Part shown: positions 53,553 through 62,933 of the stretch, in pieces | How positions within the stretch are numbered: position 1 is the first letter of the stretch | How the letters are laid out: each line of letters starts with the position of its first letter | From: [Eubacterium] eligens ATCC 27750 | Lineage (GTDB): Bacteria > Bacillota > Clostridia > Lachnospirales > Lachnospiraceae | Direction: 5' to 3' | Assembly: GCF_000146185.1 (NCBI RefSeq) | Contig: NC_012778.1 | Location: forward strand, 1,433,001 to 1,497,000 | Length of the DNA: 64,000 bases | The notes under the pieces: generated by a model | Database searches by the model: none | What the model saw: the letters and a program-made list of their open reading frames with translations, nothing else | Told to the model about the DNA's origin: nothing | Made by a program: the position numbers and the translations under genes

Positions 53553-53598
53553 CCTAATCCATTACCTATTCATTATGAATTTTCAATCATATCAAAAC

Positions 53599-53958
53599 TT
53601 ATAAATCTTCTTCAATATGTTCTCTTCCCTGTGCGATTATGCTTCTTACATGATCGTCTGCCAGTGAATAGAATATTGATTTACCTTCTCTTCTGTTCTT
53701 TACTAACTTGTTCTGCTTTAATATTCTTAACTGATGAGATATTGCAGACTGTGTCATATTGAGAGCCTGTGCTAAATCACATACGCACACTTCTGCCTCA
53801 AATAATACATACAGTATTCTAATTCTCGTTGAATCACCGAATACCTTGAACAATTCTGCAAGGTCGTATAATTCATTCTCATCTGGCATTGTTTCATTAA
53901 CTATCTTTAATAAGTCCTCATGTATTTCTATTGACTCACAGCATTCACAATCTGCCAT
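53599..53958 (-). CDS. ArsR/SmtB family metal sensor (CadC-like)
   Basis: A 119-residue winged-helix repressor that leaves DNA when it binds metal. Metal ligands of both known sites are visible: N-terminal CECC plus ELCVCD-like EVCVCDLA (alpha3N site, for Cd/Pb/Zn) and DDHVRSIIAQGREHIEE (alpha5 site). The recognition helix is LNMTQSAISHQLRIL. It follows the P-type ATPase gene by 16 bp and would repress the operon from its end. Confidence 0.95.
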   Translation of the reverse strand: MADCECCESIEIHEDLLKIVNETMPDENELYDLAELFKVFGDSTRIRILYVLFEAEVCVCDLAQALNMTQSAISHQLRILKQNKLVKNRREGKSIFYSLADDHVRSIIAQGREHIEEDL

Positions 53959-53974
53959 TATATTACCTCTTTCT

Positions 53975-55870
53975 TTATAAGTTCTTTACGAATAATGCTC
54001 TTATTGCATTGATTACAGCAATAACCATTACACCTACATCTGCAAATATTGCTACCCACATGTTTGCTATACCTATTGCACCAAGCACCAGACATATAAG
54101 CTTTATGCCTATTGCAAAATAAATATTTTCATAAACAATACGTAAGCATTTTCTTGATATCTTAATTGCCTTGGATATCTTTAACGGGTCATCGTCCATC
54201 AATACTATGTCAGCTGCTTCTATAGCGGCATCACTTCCTAATGCGCCCATTGCTATTCCGATATCTGCTCTTGAAAGTACCGGTGCATCATTAATACCAT
54301 CACCTACAAATGCAAGCTTTTTCTTTGATTTCTTATGTTCTAACAGCTCCTCAACCTTAGAAACCTTATCTGCCGGAAGCAATTCACTGTACACAGCATC
54401 TATATTTAATTCTTTAGCTACAGCATCTGCTACATTCTTTGCATCACCGGTAAGCATTACTGTCTTACGTACTCCAGCTTTCTTAAGTTCTTCTATAGCC
54501 TGCTTTGCATGAGGCTTTAACAAATCTGATATTAGTATAAGTCCTGCATATGCCCCGTCAACTGCCACATGAACCTGAGTTCCGGCCTCGTTGCACTCTG
54601 CATATTCAAGACCGAGTCTTCTCATAAGCTTTCTGTTACCTGCAGCCACTTCTCTTCCTGATACATTAGCCTTAACACCTTCACCACTGATTTCCTCAAC
54701 ATCTGTAACTAATGTCTTGTCAATCTCTTTTCCATAAGCTTTCTGTAAACTCTTGCTTATAGGGTGTGTTGAATAGCTTTCTGCAAATGCAGCATATTTT
54801 ATAAGTTCATCTTTGTCAATAGTGTTATTATATACACCACTGACCTCAAATACTCCCTGTGTCATAGTTCCTGTCTTATCAAAGACAACAATGTCTGTCT
54901 CTGCAAGTGCTTCAAGATAACTTGAACCTTTTACAAGAACACCCTGATTACTTGCTCCACCGATTCCTGCAAAGAAGCTGAGCGGAATACTTATGACAAG
55001 TGCGCAAGGACAACTTATTACTAAAAATGTAAGTGCTCTGTATATCCACATTCCCCACTGAGGAGATACTCCTAAGAATATCATGCTTACAAGTGGTGGA
55101 ATTATAGCAAGTGCCAGCGCACCGTAACAGACTGCAGGTGTATATATCTTTGCAAATTTACTGATAAAGTTCTCTGAACGAGATTTCTTGGAACTTGCAT
55201 TCTCTACAAGATCAAGTATCTTAGATACTGTGGAATCACCAAATTCCTTAGTTGTGCGGATCTTAAGCACACCTGACATATTAATGCAGCCGCTTATTAC
55301 TTCATCACCAGCCTTTGCCTGTCTTGGAAGGCTTTCACCTGTAAGTGCACTTGTATTAAGAGTTGTATTACCTTCTTCAATAATACCATCAATAGGAACT
55401 TTCTCTCCCGGCTGGACAACAATAACTGTACCAACCTCTACTTCATCAGGATCTACCTGCTCAAGCTTTCCATCAACTTCAATATTGGCATAATCAGGTC
55501 TGATGTCCATAAGCTCACTTATGTTCTTACGGCTCTTTCCAACTGCAATATTCTGGAACAGCTCACCAATCTGATAAAAGAGCATAACCGCAATTGCTTC
55601 TGTAAAATCACCATCATCTACAAGTGCAATTATAATTGCACCTACAGTTGCAACTGCCATAAGGAAATTCTCATCAAATACCTGTCTGTTAAGAATTCCC
55701 TTAATTGCTTTCCTTAAAATATCATATCCAATAACAAAATAAGGAACCATGTACATTATAAAAAGAACAATCGTAGGAATATCAACAAATGTGCTTATCA
55801 CCTTAAAAGCAATCATAAGGACTGCTGCGATAATGATTCTTGTAAGCATCTTTTTCTGCTTTTTATTCAT
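53975..55870 (-). CDS. Heavy-metal translocating P1B-type ATPase (CadA/ZntA-like)
   Basis: A 631-residue ATP-driven exporter for Zn/Cd/Pb. Membrane helices fill about 8-115, 270-340 and 590-630. Actuator TGES, the metal-binding CPC of SCPCALVIS, phosphorylation DKTGTMTQG, and the hinge GDGINDAPVLSRADIG are intact. It has no N-terminal HMA domain; a separate 72-residue HMA protein is encoded 41 bp upstream and replaces it. The operon ends with the sensor gene. Confidence 0.95.
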   Translation of the reverse strand: MNKKQKKMLTRIIIAAVLMIAFKVISTFVDIPTIVLFIMYMVPYFVIGYDILRKAIKGILNRQVFDENFLMAVATVGAIIIALVDDGDFTEAIAVMLFYQIGELFQNIAVGKSRKNISELMDIRPDYANIEVDGKLEQVDPDEVEVGTVIVVQPGEKVPIDGIIEEGNTTLNTSALTGESLPRQAKAGDEVISGCINMSGVLKIRTTKEFGDSTVSKILDLVENASSKKSRSENFISKFAKIYTPAVCYGALALAIIPPLVSMIFLGVSPQWGMWIYRALTFLVISCPCALVISIPLSFFAGIGGASNQGVLVKGSSYLEALAETDIVVFDKTGTMTQGVFEVSGVYNNTIDKDELIKYAAFAESYSTHPISKSLQKAYGKEIDKTLVTDVEEISGEGVKANVSGREVAAGNRKLMRRLGLEYAECNEAGTQVHVAVDGAYAGLILISDLLKPHAKQAIEELKKAGVRKTVMLTGDAKNVADAVAKELNIDAVYSELLPADKVSKVEELLEHKKSKKKLAFVGDGINDAPVLSRADIGIAMGALGSDAAIEAADIVLMDDDPLKISKAIKISRKCLRIVYENIYFAIGIKLICLVLGAIGIANMWVAIFADVGVMVIAVINAIRALFVKNL

Positions 55871-55911
55871 ATTCTACTCCAATCTGCCAGAACAACTCTC
55901 ACGGCTTTCTA

Positions 55912-56130
55912 TTACAGATATATCTCGCAATCATCTTCTACTTTCTTGCAGTTCTTAAGAACATCCTGCATAACAGCCTTAGGATCCTGTCCTTCTTCAA
56001 ATTCAACAATCATCTTAAGTGCCATAAAATTAACTGTGGCATCCTTAACACCTGCTGTATTCTTAGCTGCATCTTCCATCTTATTAGCACAGTTTGCACA
56101 ATCAACATCAATCTTATAAGTCTTCTTCAT
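55912..56130 (-). CDS. Stand-alone heavy-metal-associated (HMA) domain protein
   Basis: A 72-residue ferredoxin-fold metal-binding protein with the motif DCANCANKME (CxxC) in loop 1, and the usual second half VNFMALKMIVEFEEG. It probably hands metal to the ATPase that lacks this domain. It ends in DDCEIYL. It is the first gene of the operon. Confidence 0.93.
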   Translation of the reverse strand: MKKTYKIDVDCANCANKMEDAAKNTAGVKDATVNFMALKMIVEFEEGQDPKAVMQDVLKNCKKVEDDCEIYL

Positions 56131-56175
56131 AATATTCTCTCCTTAAAAACATTAAATAATCAAAGCTCTTTCATA

Positions 56176-56230
56176 TGAACATTCATTCATATGTTCATTT
56201 TCATTATAACACCTATAAAACTTCTGTCAA
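56176..56230 (-). promoter_or_regulatory. Promoter and ArsR-type operator of the metal operon
   Basis: Minus strand: -35 TTGACA (56225-56230), 16-bp spacer, -10 TATAAT (56203-56208). Directly after it lies the dyad TGAACAT (56176-56182) and ATGTTCA (56191-56197), 8 bp apart, of the kind bound by ArsR/CadC proteins. The -35 lies just past the stop of the preceding gene. Confidence 0.8.
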
Positions 56231-56839
56231 CAAGAATTCACTATATTTTTCCGCAAACATTTTATGTCCTTTCTCATCTAAATGCTGTCTGTCAACTTCA
56301 CTTGGTTCAGCAGCACCAGCGGCATCAAAATAATAAAATCCATTTTCCTTTGCTATCTTTTCATATTCCCATGCAAGCTGCCTTGAAACATTTTCAGAAC
56401 TTTCATTAAATTCAGGATCAAAGCCTTCTTCACCTACACCTTTTCCAAGATGAATCGGAGAAATTATAACTATCTTTGCATGTTCTCCTGCTGTCTTGTT
56501 AGCCTTTCTTGCAACTGCCTCCATTCCTTTTGCAATTGTCTTTGCATCAGCATGAAATTCAGTCTTGCAGTCATTCGTACCAAGCATTATAGCTATAACA
56601 TCTACCGGCTTATGTGATTCAACAACTACTCCAATAAGATCAATGCCCTTTCTTGCATCTCTTACAGCATCTGGAAATATAGTTGTTCTTCCGCACAGTC
56701 CCTCTTCAATAATATTATATTCATTTCCAAGAAGATTAGCTATTCTGCCTGTCCATCTTACATCATAATCATATCTTCCTGATTTATCAGGCTTATATCC
56801 ATAAGTATTAGAATCCCCAAAAAACAAAATATTTTTCAT
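56213..56839 (-). CDS. SGNH/GDSL hydrolase (TesA/arylesterase-like)
   Basis: A 208-residue lipase/esterase-type protein: GDSN of block I (ILFFGDSNTYGY), block II Gly in LLGNEYNIIEEGLCGRTT, block III GTNDCKTEF, and block V DRQHLDEKGH with the catalytic Asp and His. No signal peptide, so it acts inside the cell. ATG 56839 follows GGGAGG by 8 nt. It stands alone ahead of the metal operon. Confidence 0.92.
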   Translation of the reverse strand: MKNILFFGDSNTYGYKPDKSGRYDYDVRWTGRIANLLGNEYNIIEEGLCGRTTIFPDAVRDARKGIDLIGVVVESHKPVDVIAIMLGTNDCKTEFHADAKTIAKGMEAVARKANKTAGEHAKIVIISPIHLGKGVGEEGFDPEFNESSENVSRQLAWEYEKIAKENGFYYFDAAGAAEPSEVDRQHLDEKGHKMFAEKYSEFLLTEVL

Positions 56840-56993
56840 TGCCACATCCTCCCACAAAACATCTGTTAAATATACTGTTATCTTAATTCATACTTACTTT
56901 GTATGTTTATATGTTATAACTTCTTCGTGGCTTTGTCAACAAGGAATCACTATAAAAAATGCTCAGCCCTCCAGCATGTTGTGTCAGTCTATA

Positions 56994-57209
56994 TTTCCAA
57001 GTGATATTTTACAGTATAGCATGCTTGATTTTTTATGAGCTGTGTGGGAGTTAAAGCTGCTATATACAAAAAATCAGTGCTAAAAAACGCGTTCAAGCGA
57101 AGCGCGTTGTTTTTTAGCACTGTAATATATTCTGTATATGGCAGCTTTTACTCCCACTAGGCGAATAAATCCATGAAAGCATGTTGTACTGTAAAACATC
57201 ACTTGGAAA
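56994..57209. repeat. About 216-bp palindromic element (MITE-like or giant hairpin)
   Basis: Nested inverted repeats cover the interval: outer imperfect arms (56994-57026 and 57177-57209), middle arms GTGGGAGTTAAAGCTGC (57044-57060) and GCAGCTTTTACTCCCAC (57141-57157) with one mismatch, and an apical hairpin with AGTGCTAAAAAACGCG and CGCGTTGTTTTTTAGCACT (57076-57122). No open frame. It lies between rnhA and the SGNH gene and may also end rnhA. Confidence 0.8.
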
Positions 57210-57218
57210 TCTTCATAC

Positions 57219-57845
57219 CTAACACAACCCTACTGCTCTCTTTGCAAGCCTGTCAGCCTCTTCATTTCCTTCAACCCCTGAATGTCCCCTGACCTTCACG
57301 AATCTGATATTAATTGAATCCCTGACAGATGTAATATAATTATAATATTCTATTGTTCCTTTTTTGTTTCGTTTCCATTCTCCCACAGCCCATGCCTTGA
57401 TACCTGCATAATCATAGAATATAGAAATATCTTTAAGTCCAAGCTCTATTGCTTTTTTTACAGCAGACATGCTTCCAAGAATCTCTCCTGCGACATTACG
57501 CATTGAAGCCATCTCTTTATCACTGCCATTACCTGACAATTCATATCTTACACCATCATGCATAAGAAAACCGCCATATCCATACACTCCCGTTACAATA
57601 TTAAAAGAACCATCAACAAATGCATAATCATTGTCAGGCATTACATCTTCCATATTGCTACTTCCGGTCTTTCCATTAATCTCCTGTACAGCTTCCCTTC
57701 CCATATAAGCCTTCGCCTCTTCCATAGACATGAAGCTCTTATATTCGGCAGCTGGAAAACCATGTACATTCTTCTTACATTCGTCCCATGTCTGATATAT
57801 TCCGGGAACTTTACCTACACGCACAGCATAATATTTCTTAGCCAT
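57219..57845 (-). CDS. rnhA: Ribonuclease HI with N-terminal RNA-DNA hybrid-binding domain
   Basis: A 208-residue nuclease that cuts the RNA strand of RNA-DNA hybrids. Residues 1-50 are the hybrid-binding (viroplasmin-like) domain (YYAVRVGKVPGIYQTWDEC, FKSF-like AEYKSFMSMEEAKAYM). The catalytic domain shows Asp in AFVDGSFN, Glu in AGEILGS, Asp in IFYDYAGI and Asp in GNEEADRLAK. It lies 20 bp downstream of hom on the same strand, probably by chance of packing. Confidence 0.95.
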   Translation of the reverse strand: MAKKYYAVRVGKVPGIYQTWDECKKNVHGFPAAEYKSFMSMEEAKAYMGREAVQEINGKTGSSNMEDVMPDNDYAFVDGSFNIVTGVYGYGGFLMHDGVRYELSGNGSDKEMASMRNVAGEILGSMSAVKKAIELGLKDISIFYDYAGIKAWAVGEWKRNKKGTIEYYNYITSVRDSINIRFVKVRGHSGVEGNEEADRLAKRAVGLC

Positions 57846-57864
57846 ATATATTTCCCTATTCTGA

Positions 57865-59145
57865 TTAATAAACTCGGATTACTCCGGCAATCTCTTTTAC
57901 CACTGAAAGTCCGTTAAATACTGTCATTGCATCATTAAAATTCTTCTCTGCAACAACATCTGTAATAATAACAAGTTCAGCAACACCGTCCTTACGGCTC
58001 TTCTGGACCACCTGCGCAATACTTACATCATTGTTTCCAAGAACACTTGCAATGTTAGCAAGAACCCCCTGCTTGTCTAATGCTTCTATTCTTAAGAAGA
58101 ATTTGCTCTTGGTTTCAGATATATCCTTAACAGGAAGCTCTTTGTAGCATGAGCAGCCAATCTTGCCGCATGAGCCATGAACTATGTTACGGCATACATC
58201 TATAATGTCCCCCATAACAGCAGAAGCTGTTGGCATCTGACCTGCGCCCCTGCCCATAAACATAGTATCATCACTTGCCTCACCATGAACAAATACTGCA
58301 TTAAATGAATCTCTTACTGTAGCCAGAGGGTGATTCTCGTCAATAAGCATAGGATGAACCTTAACTTCTATTCCATCCGGTGTATTTCTGGCAAGTCCAA
58401 GAAGCTTGATAACATATCCGAATTCCTTAGCATACTTAATATCTTCTGCTGTAATCTTAGTAATACCCTCTGTATATACCTGATTAAATGTTACCCTTGA
58501 ATTAAATGCGATTGATGACATAATAGCCATCTTTCTTCCTGCATCATATCCTTCAACATCTGCTGTAGGGTCTGCCTCTGCATATCCTAATTCTGTAGCC
58601 TTTGCAAGAGCGTCCTTATAATTCATTCCTGATTCAGTCATCTTTGTAAGGATATAATTAGTTGTTCCGTTAACAATACCAATAATCTCTGTGATATTGT
58701 TGCCAGCCATGCTCTGCTTTAATGGTCTGATTATTGGAATTGCTCCCGCAACAGCCGCCTCAAACTGAAGGTCAGCATGCATTTTGTCTGCCATTCCCAT
58801 AACCTCTTCACCATGCTCAGCAAGAAGATCCTTATTGGCAGTAACAACCTGCTTTCCAGCCTCAAGTGCCTCAAGAATATACTGCTTTGCAGGAGTAGTT
58901 CCACCCATAAGCTCTATTACAATCTCAATATCCTTATCTTCAATAATATCCTTCCAGTTGTCAGTCAGTAATTCTCTGTCAATTGGATCACGGTCTTTAT
59001 CAAGATTTCTTACAAGAACCTTCTTAACTACAAGTTCTGCACCCGTCTTACTAATCACATCATCTTTCATACTCTGACATAACTTGTATACACCTGTTCC
59101 AACTGTTCCTGCTCCTAATATAGCCGCATAAATCTTTCTGCTCAT
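57865..59145 (-). CDS. hom: Homoserine dehydrogenase
   Basis: A 426-residue NAD(P)H enzyme converting aspartate semialdehyde to homoserine, for threonine and methionine. Rossmann motif ILGAGTVGTGVYKL, VTANKDLL, GGTTPAKQYI, VNGTTNYILTKM, and catalytic AEADPTADVEGYDAGRK are present; an ACT domain fills the last about 80 residues (FLRIEALDKQGVLANIASVL) for threonine feedback. The start is uncertain: ATG 59145 or an in-frame ATG six codons earlier. Confidence 0.95.
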   Translation of the reverse strand: MSRKIYAAILGAGTVGTGVYKLCQSMKDDVISKTGAELVVKKVLVRNLDKDRDPIDRELLTDNWKDIIEDKDIEIVIELMGGTTPAKQYILEALEAGKQVVTANKDLLAEHGEEVMGMADKMHADLQFEAAVAGAIPIIRPLKQSMAGNNITEIIGIVNGTTNYILTKMTESGMNYKDALAKATELGYAEADPTADVEGYDAGRKMAIMSSIAFNSRVTFNQVYTEGITKITAEDIKYAKEFGYVIKLLGLARNTPDGIEVKVHPMLIDENHPLATVRDSFNAVFVHGEASDDTMFMGRGAGQMPTASAVMGDIIDVCRNIVHGSCGKIGCSCYKELPVKDISETKSKFFLRIEALDKQGVLANIASVLGNNDVSIAQVVQKSRKDGVAELVIITDVVAEKNFNDAMTVFNGLSVVKEIAGVIRVY

Positions 59146-59207
59146 TACTTTGTACGCCCTCATTCCTGTTTATTATGTTAAGTTTATTATATTAATCTGT
59201 GATACAT

Positions 59208-59813
59208 TTATTTCATATCTACAGCATCAACCTGATCCTTAAAGTTCTTTATAGCCTTCCCAGCCTTCTTTGTTACAGATACAATTCTCATAAGAGATAT
59301 AAAATCCCATAACCCCTCTATCATCAGAGCAATTCCAATAAATACTATAAGTGCTGATGATGTTGAAAATGGATTCAATAATGCAATGATGCCAATAACA
59401 ACCATTACAACTGCACCTATAAGCTCAATCCACCATTTGTCTGACTCAAGATGGTAGAAATCCACAGCATACTGAAGTTTAAGGATTCCATCAACAATAA
59501 TAATAATTGCAAGTGCTGTTCCTAAAAAAACCGCAATAAAACCTGGTTTAATCACGAAAAACATACCAAATGCAAGAAGCGTAACTCCCTGTACAAGACC
59601 ATATGATCCAAGAATCTCACTTCCCGCAATCCTGAAATAATTGATAAGTCTTAATACTCCCCAGACACATAAGGCAACTCCAATTCCTTTACATATGATT
59701 TCCTGGGATGCTGTTGGAAATATTACCAGCAGTAAGCCAAGAACAAACAATGCAATTGAAACAATAATAATCTCAAACTTAATTGTCTTTAACTTCTTAT
59801 AAATACTGTTCAT
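59208..59813 (-). CDS. HdeD/DUF308 family membrane protein
   Basis: A 201-residue integral membrane protein with six hydrophobic helices in three pairs, the pattern of HdeD-like DUF308 proteins (ALFVLGLLLVIFPTAS; ALLNPFSTSSALIVFIG). E. coli HdeD is linked to acid resistance; here the function is unknown. ATG 59813 follows AAGGAG by 9 nt; longer in-frame starts lack an RBS. Confidence 0.8.
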   Translation of the reverse strand: MNSIYKKLKTIKFEIIIVSIALFVLGLLLVIFPTASQEIICKGIGVALCVWGVLRLINYFRIAGSEILGSYGLVQGVTLLAFGMFFVIKPGFIAVFLGTALAIIIIVDGILKLQYAVDFYHLESDKWWIELIGAVVMVVIGIIALLNPFSTSSALIVFIGIALMIEGLWDFISLMRIVSVTKKAGKAIKNFKDQVDAVDMK

Positions 59814-59877
59814 ATGCTCCATCTCCTTTTCACTCATTTCAAAGTTCCGTAGTTCTTTTGTCTTTTGATTATACACA

Positions 59878-59942
59878 AAAAAGAACATCACTTCAAGACA
59901 TGCATTTTTCTGCACTTTAATCTGTCTGTGATGTTCTTTATT
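59878..59942 (-). terminator. Terminator of the DUF5692 gene
   Basis: AAAGAACATCAC and GTGATGTTCTTT arms with a long A/T-rich loop and T-tract on the minus strand. Confidence 0.8.
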
Positions 59943-59972
59943 ATTATTTAATATTAAGTTAACATATACAGA

Positions 59973-61070
59973 TTACTCTGCTCTTGACATAGCCTGCTCG
60001 TAGTCTCTTGTTCCAACCCAGATTTCCTTAGTATATGGACACTTCTTCTGTTCAATAGAGCGCTTGATAATAACCGAAATACATACCACATTCGCTATTA
60101 TTGCAAGCATTGCAACAACTCCCTGTGCTGTCGGGTTAGCTGTTATACCAAAGTTGGCAATTGCATCTCCTGCACTTGCACCTGTAGTGTGACATGTAAT
60201 TGCTGCGTTATAAAGATCAAGTGCCTTAACACCAGCCTTAGTTGCTCCACCATATAATGATGGCAATACACTGAATGTATTGCTTAACTGGAATAATGGT
60301 AATACCTGTGCAAACATGCACCATGTCGCAAGTGTCATGGCTCTGTTCTGAATCCATCCACCCTTATTCCATAATGCATTAGCAAATGTAGGAGCAAGAA
60401 GAAGAGCTACACCACAGTACCATGTATGTGTTGGAAGATTACAATATGTATACTCAAAATTCCAGATGTCATAAGCAACGATAAACCATATTGTCATATC
60501 CGGCCAGAGCATATCATCCTTTTTCTTAGATGAGTAAATTCCCCACCAGCCTGTCATACAGAAGATATTAATAAGTCCTGCAATTCCATTAACAATATTC
60601 CACCAGCCACCATAAAGGAATACACCTTCATTAGATGCCCACCATGCACCAGAAAAATCTCCAGTAATCTGGTAAGCTCTTATGGCTGATTCAAAATCAG
60701 ATACTACCGCAATAAGAATATTAATAGCAACAATTACGAATGGCCAAGGTTTAAACCATTCTTTCTTTCCAATTCCCCACTTATACTTAATCATGAGGAA
60801 ACCGACAACTCCGATATCTGCTGCATAAAGCTTAGCATAATGGAACCATCCGTTCATATACTCATATGTCTGATTGCTGTGACCGCCAAACAGACCTGCC
60901 TGAATTGTTATGAAATAGATTGTGAGTACAGCCGGAATGATAACGAATAACACGATACCACCAATCTTAGTACGACGACCTATCTCATTAAGAATTACTA
61001 ATCCTGCAAACACAAGCACCCAACCCAGTAACTGAGTCATGGCTGTGCTGCCATAAAGTTGAAATAACAT
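59973..61070 (-). CDS. DUF5692 multi-pass membrane protein
   Basis: A 365-residue protein with about nine hydrophobic helices and unusually many Trp in the loops (GAWWASNEGVFLYGGWWNIVNG; MTGWWGIYSSKK; WPDMTIWFIVAYDIWNFEYTYCNLPTHTWYCG in pieces). I recognise the DUF5692 pattern. No function is known. A short soluble protein and a NhaC-type antiporter lie upstream on the same strand. Confidence 0.8.
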   Translation of the reverse strand: MLFQLYGSTAMTQLLGWVLVFAGLVILNEIGRRTKIGGIVLFVIIPAVLTIYFITIQAGLFGGHSNQTYEYMNGWFHYAKLYAADIGVVGFLMIKYKWGIGKKEWFKPWPFVIVAINILIAVVSDFESAIRAYQITGDFSGAWWASNEGVFLYGGWWNIVNGIAGLINIFCMTGWWGIYSSKKKDDMLWPDMTIWFIVAYDIWNFEYTYCNLPTHTWYCGVALLLAPTFANALWNKGGWIQNRAMTLATWCMFAQVLPLFQLSNTFSVLPSLYGGATKAGVKALDLYNAAITCHTTGASAGDAIANFGITANPTAQGVVAMLAIIANVVCISVIIKRSIEQKKCPYTKEIWVGTRDYEQAMSRAE

Positions 61071-61159
61071 TGTTCACGCCTCCAATCGCTTGATTGATTT
61101 TATAAGTATTTTACACTTTTTTAATAAATATTTCAAGTAAAAATGATAGTCTATATGGG

Positions 61160-61540
61160 CTATCCTAAACATTTTAATATCTGCGATTTCTTGTTGTTGA
61201 CAACTGCAAGGTTTTGCAAGGCCGAACGAATATTTTTCTGAATCACTGCCGCCCTTATTCCTTCGAATGGTTTAAGAAAGCTGTTAATTCCAAGTTCTTT
61301 AGCATTCTGTTCCAGTCTTGTAATTGAAGTAAACGCTGCAGACCACTGTGTATTATTAAGTGTCTGTTCTAGTCTTATGAAGTCATAACACGCCATATAT
61401 TCCCTTACATCCTTTATATATACGGTCATAACAACTTCATTCTCTATATCTTTATCCTTGAATTTTGAATTAGAAATATCTATTCCGAGTCTTCTAAGAT
61501 TCGCGATTATTTTCATCAATACCTGTTCGCGGGCTGACAT
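61160..61540 (-). CDS. Hypothetical soluble helical protein
   Basis: A 126-residue protein that I do not recognise. It starts MSAREQVLMKIIANLRRLGID, contains a strand-like EVVMTVYIKDVREYM, and ends in a helical stretch with IRAAVIQKNIRSALQNLAVV. ATG 61540 follows GAGGGG by 10 nt. It lies 54 bp downstream of the NhaC-type gene, so it may be co-transcribed. It could be a small adapter or phosphotransfer-like helical domain, but there is no motif to support it. Confidence 0.6.
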   Translation of the reverse strand: MSAREQVLMKIIANLRRLGIDISNSKFKDKDIENEVVMTVYIKDVREYMACYDFIRLEQTLNNTQWSAAFTSITRLEQNAKELGINSFLKPFEGIRAAVIQKNIRSALQNLAVVNNKKSQILKCLG

Positions 61541-61593
61541 ACTAACACTTCCCCTCACACTCAGCTTTCTTATATATTCTTGGCAGTACATTA

Positions 61594-62925
61594 TTATGCT
61601 TTAGTTTTACTTTTTCCTTCAGGAATAACATATATCCATATAAGTGAACTTACAAACAAAAACATTGGATAAAACAGCTTTGGTAGAATCTGAAATGCTG
61701 TAATGCTATATCCAAGCTCTGAAACCGCTGATATGGCAACCAGCATCTGAGCACCATATGGTATTATTCCTTGAAATATACATGAAAATGTATCAAGAAG
61801 CGAAGCCGCTTTTCTTGGAGTAATATCATAATCATCAGCCATCTCTTTTGCAATAGGGTTAGCCATTACAATAGCAACTGTATTATTAGCTGTAGCAATA
61901 TCCATTGTTCCAACTAAAAGTCCCATTCCAAGCTGTCCGCCTTTTTTCCCTTTAAATAATCTTCTTATTCCATTAAGTAAAGCATCAAATCCACCATATT
62001 CTTTAATAAGTGAACACATTACAGATACAAGAACTGCAACCATACATGTCTCAAACATTCCTGACGCACCACTTCCCATATTAAGAAGCAGAGTCTCCAA
62101 TGTAACCTCTCCCATAACAAGCATAATAACTATTCCCGAAATAATACCTGTTATAAGTACAACAAAAACATTTACACCAATAATTCCACCCGCAAGTACA
62201 AGCACATATGGAATAATCTGAAAAAGATTATATGAATGTGCAATCTCACCATGAATATCTGTACTAAAAGAAAGCACAAGAATTATAACAAGGGTCACAA
62301 TTGCTGCCGGAAGTGCTATCCAGAAATTCTCCCTGAACTTGTCTTTCATGGCACAGCCCTGACCATTACAAGCTGCAATAGTAGTATCTGATATAAAAGA
62401 AAGATTGTCTCCAAACATTGCACCACCCATGACAGATGCAACACATAATGCCATACTAAATCCTGATGCTTCTGATACCGCAACCGCTATTGGTGTAATA
62501 AGTGTTATTGTTCCAACAGATGTACCCATTGCAGTAGATACAAAGCAGGCAACAATAAAAAGTACCGCTACTGCAAACTTTGCAGGAATAATGCTTAACA
62601 TAAAATAAGCTACACTCTCTGCACTGCTTCTTCCTACAACTCCGACAAATATTCCGGCTGTAATGAATATCAGAAGCATTGTAACAATGTTCCTGTCAGC
62701 CAACCCTTTTGCCATTACATCAAGCTTTTCATCAAACTTAAGCTGTGAATTCTGCATGCACGCTACTAGTATTGCAGCCATAAATGCAACAATAATTGGT
62801 ACATTATAGAATCCCATTGGAATCTTCATGACATATTCAAATATAATTCCAGTTCCAAGATACAACACAAGAAAAACAAGTATAGGTACCAGCGCAACCG
62901 GATTAGAATTCCTATCCTTTTTCAT
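61594..62925 (-). CDS. NhaC-family Na+/H+ antiporter
   Basis: A 443-residue membrane antiporter of the NhaC/ArsB-like fold with about twelve hydrophobic helices. Family patterns include CFVSTAMGTSVGTITLITPIA, MGGAMFGDNLSFISDTTIAA and GTMDIATANNTVAIVMANPIA. It might also move an organic or amino acid anion; some NhaC paralogues are malate/lactate antiporters. It starts 8 bp downstream of prfA, so it is possibly co-transcribed. Confidence 0.9.
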   Translation of the reverse strand: MKKDRNSNPVALVPILVFLVLYLGTGIIFEYVMKIPMGFYNVPIIVAFMAAILVACMQNSQLKFDEKLDVMAKGLADRNIVTMLLIFITAGIFVGVVGRSSAESVAYFMLSIIPAKFAVAVLFIVACFVSTAMGTSVGTITLITPIAVAVSEASGFSMALCVASVMGGAMFGDNLSFISDTTIAACNGQGCAMKDKFRENFWIALPAAIVTLVIILVLSFSTDIHGEIAHSYNLFQIIPYVLVLAGGIIGVNVFVVLITGIISGIVIMLVMGEVTLETLLLNMGSGASGMFETCMVAVLVSVMCSLIKEYGGFDALLNGIRRLFKGKKGGQLGMGLLVGTMDIATANNTVAIVMANPIAKEMADDYDITPRKAASLLDTFSCIFQGIIPYGAQMLVAISAVSELGYSITAFQILPKLFYPMFLFVSSLIWIYVIPEGKSKTKA

Positions 62926-62933
62926 AATACCAA

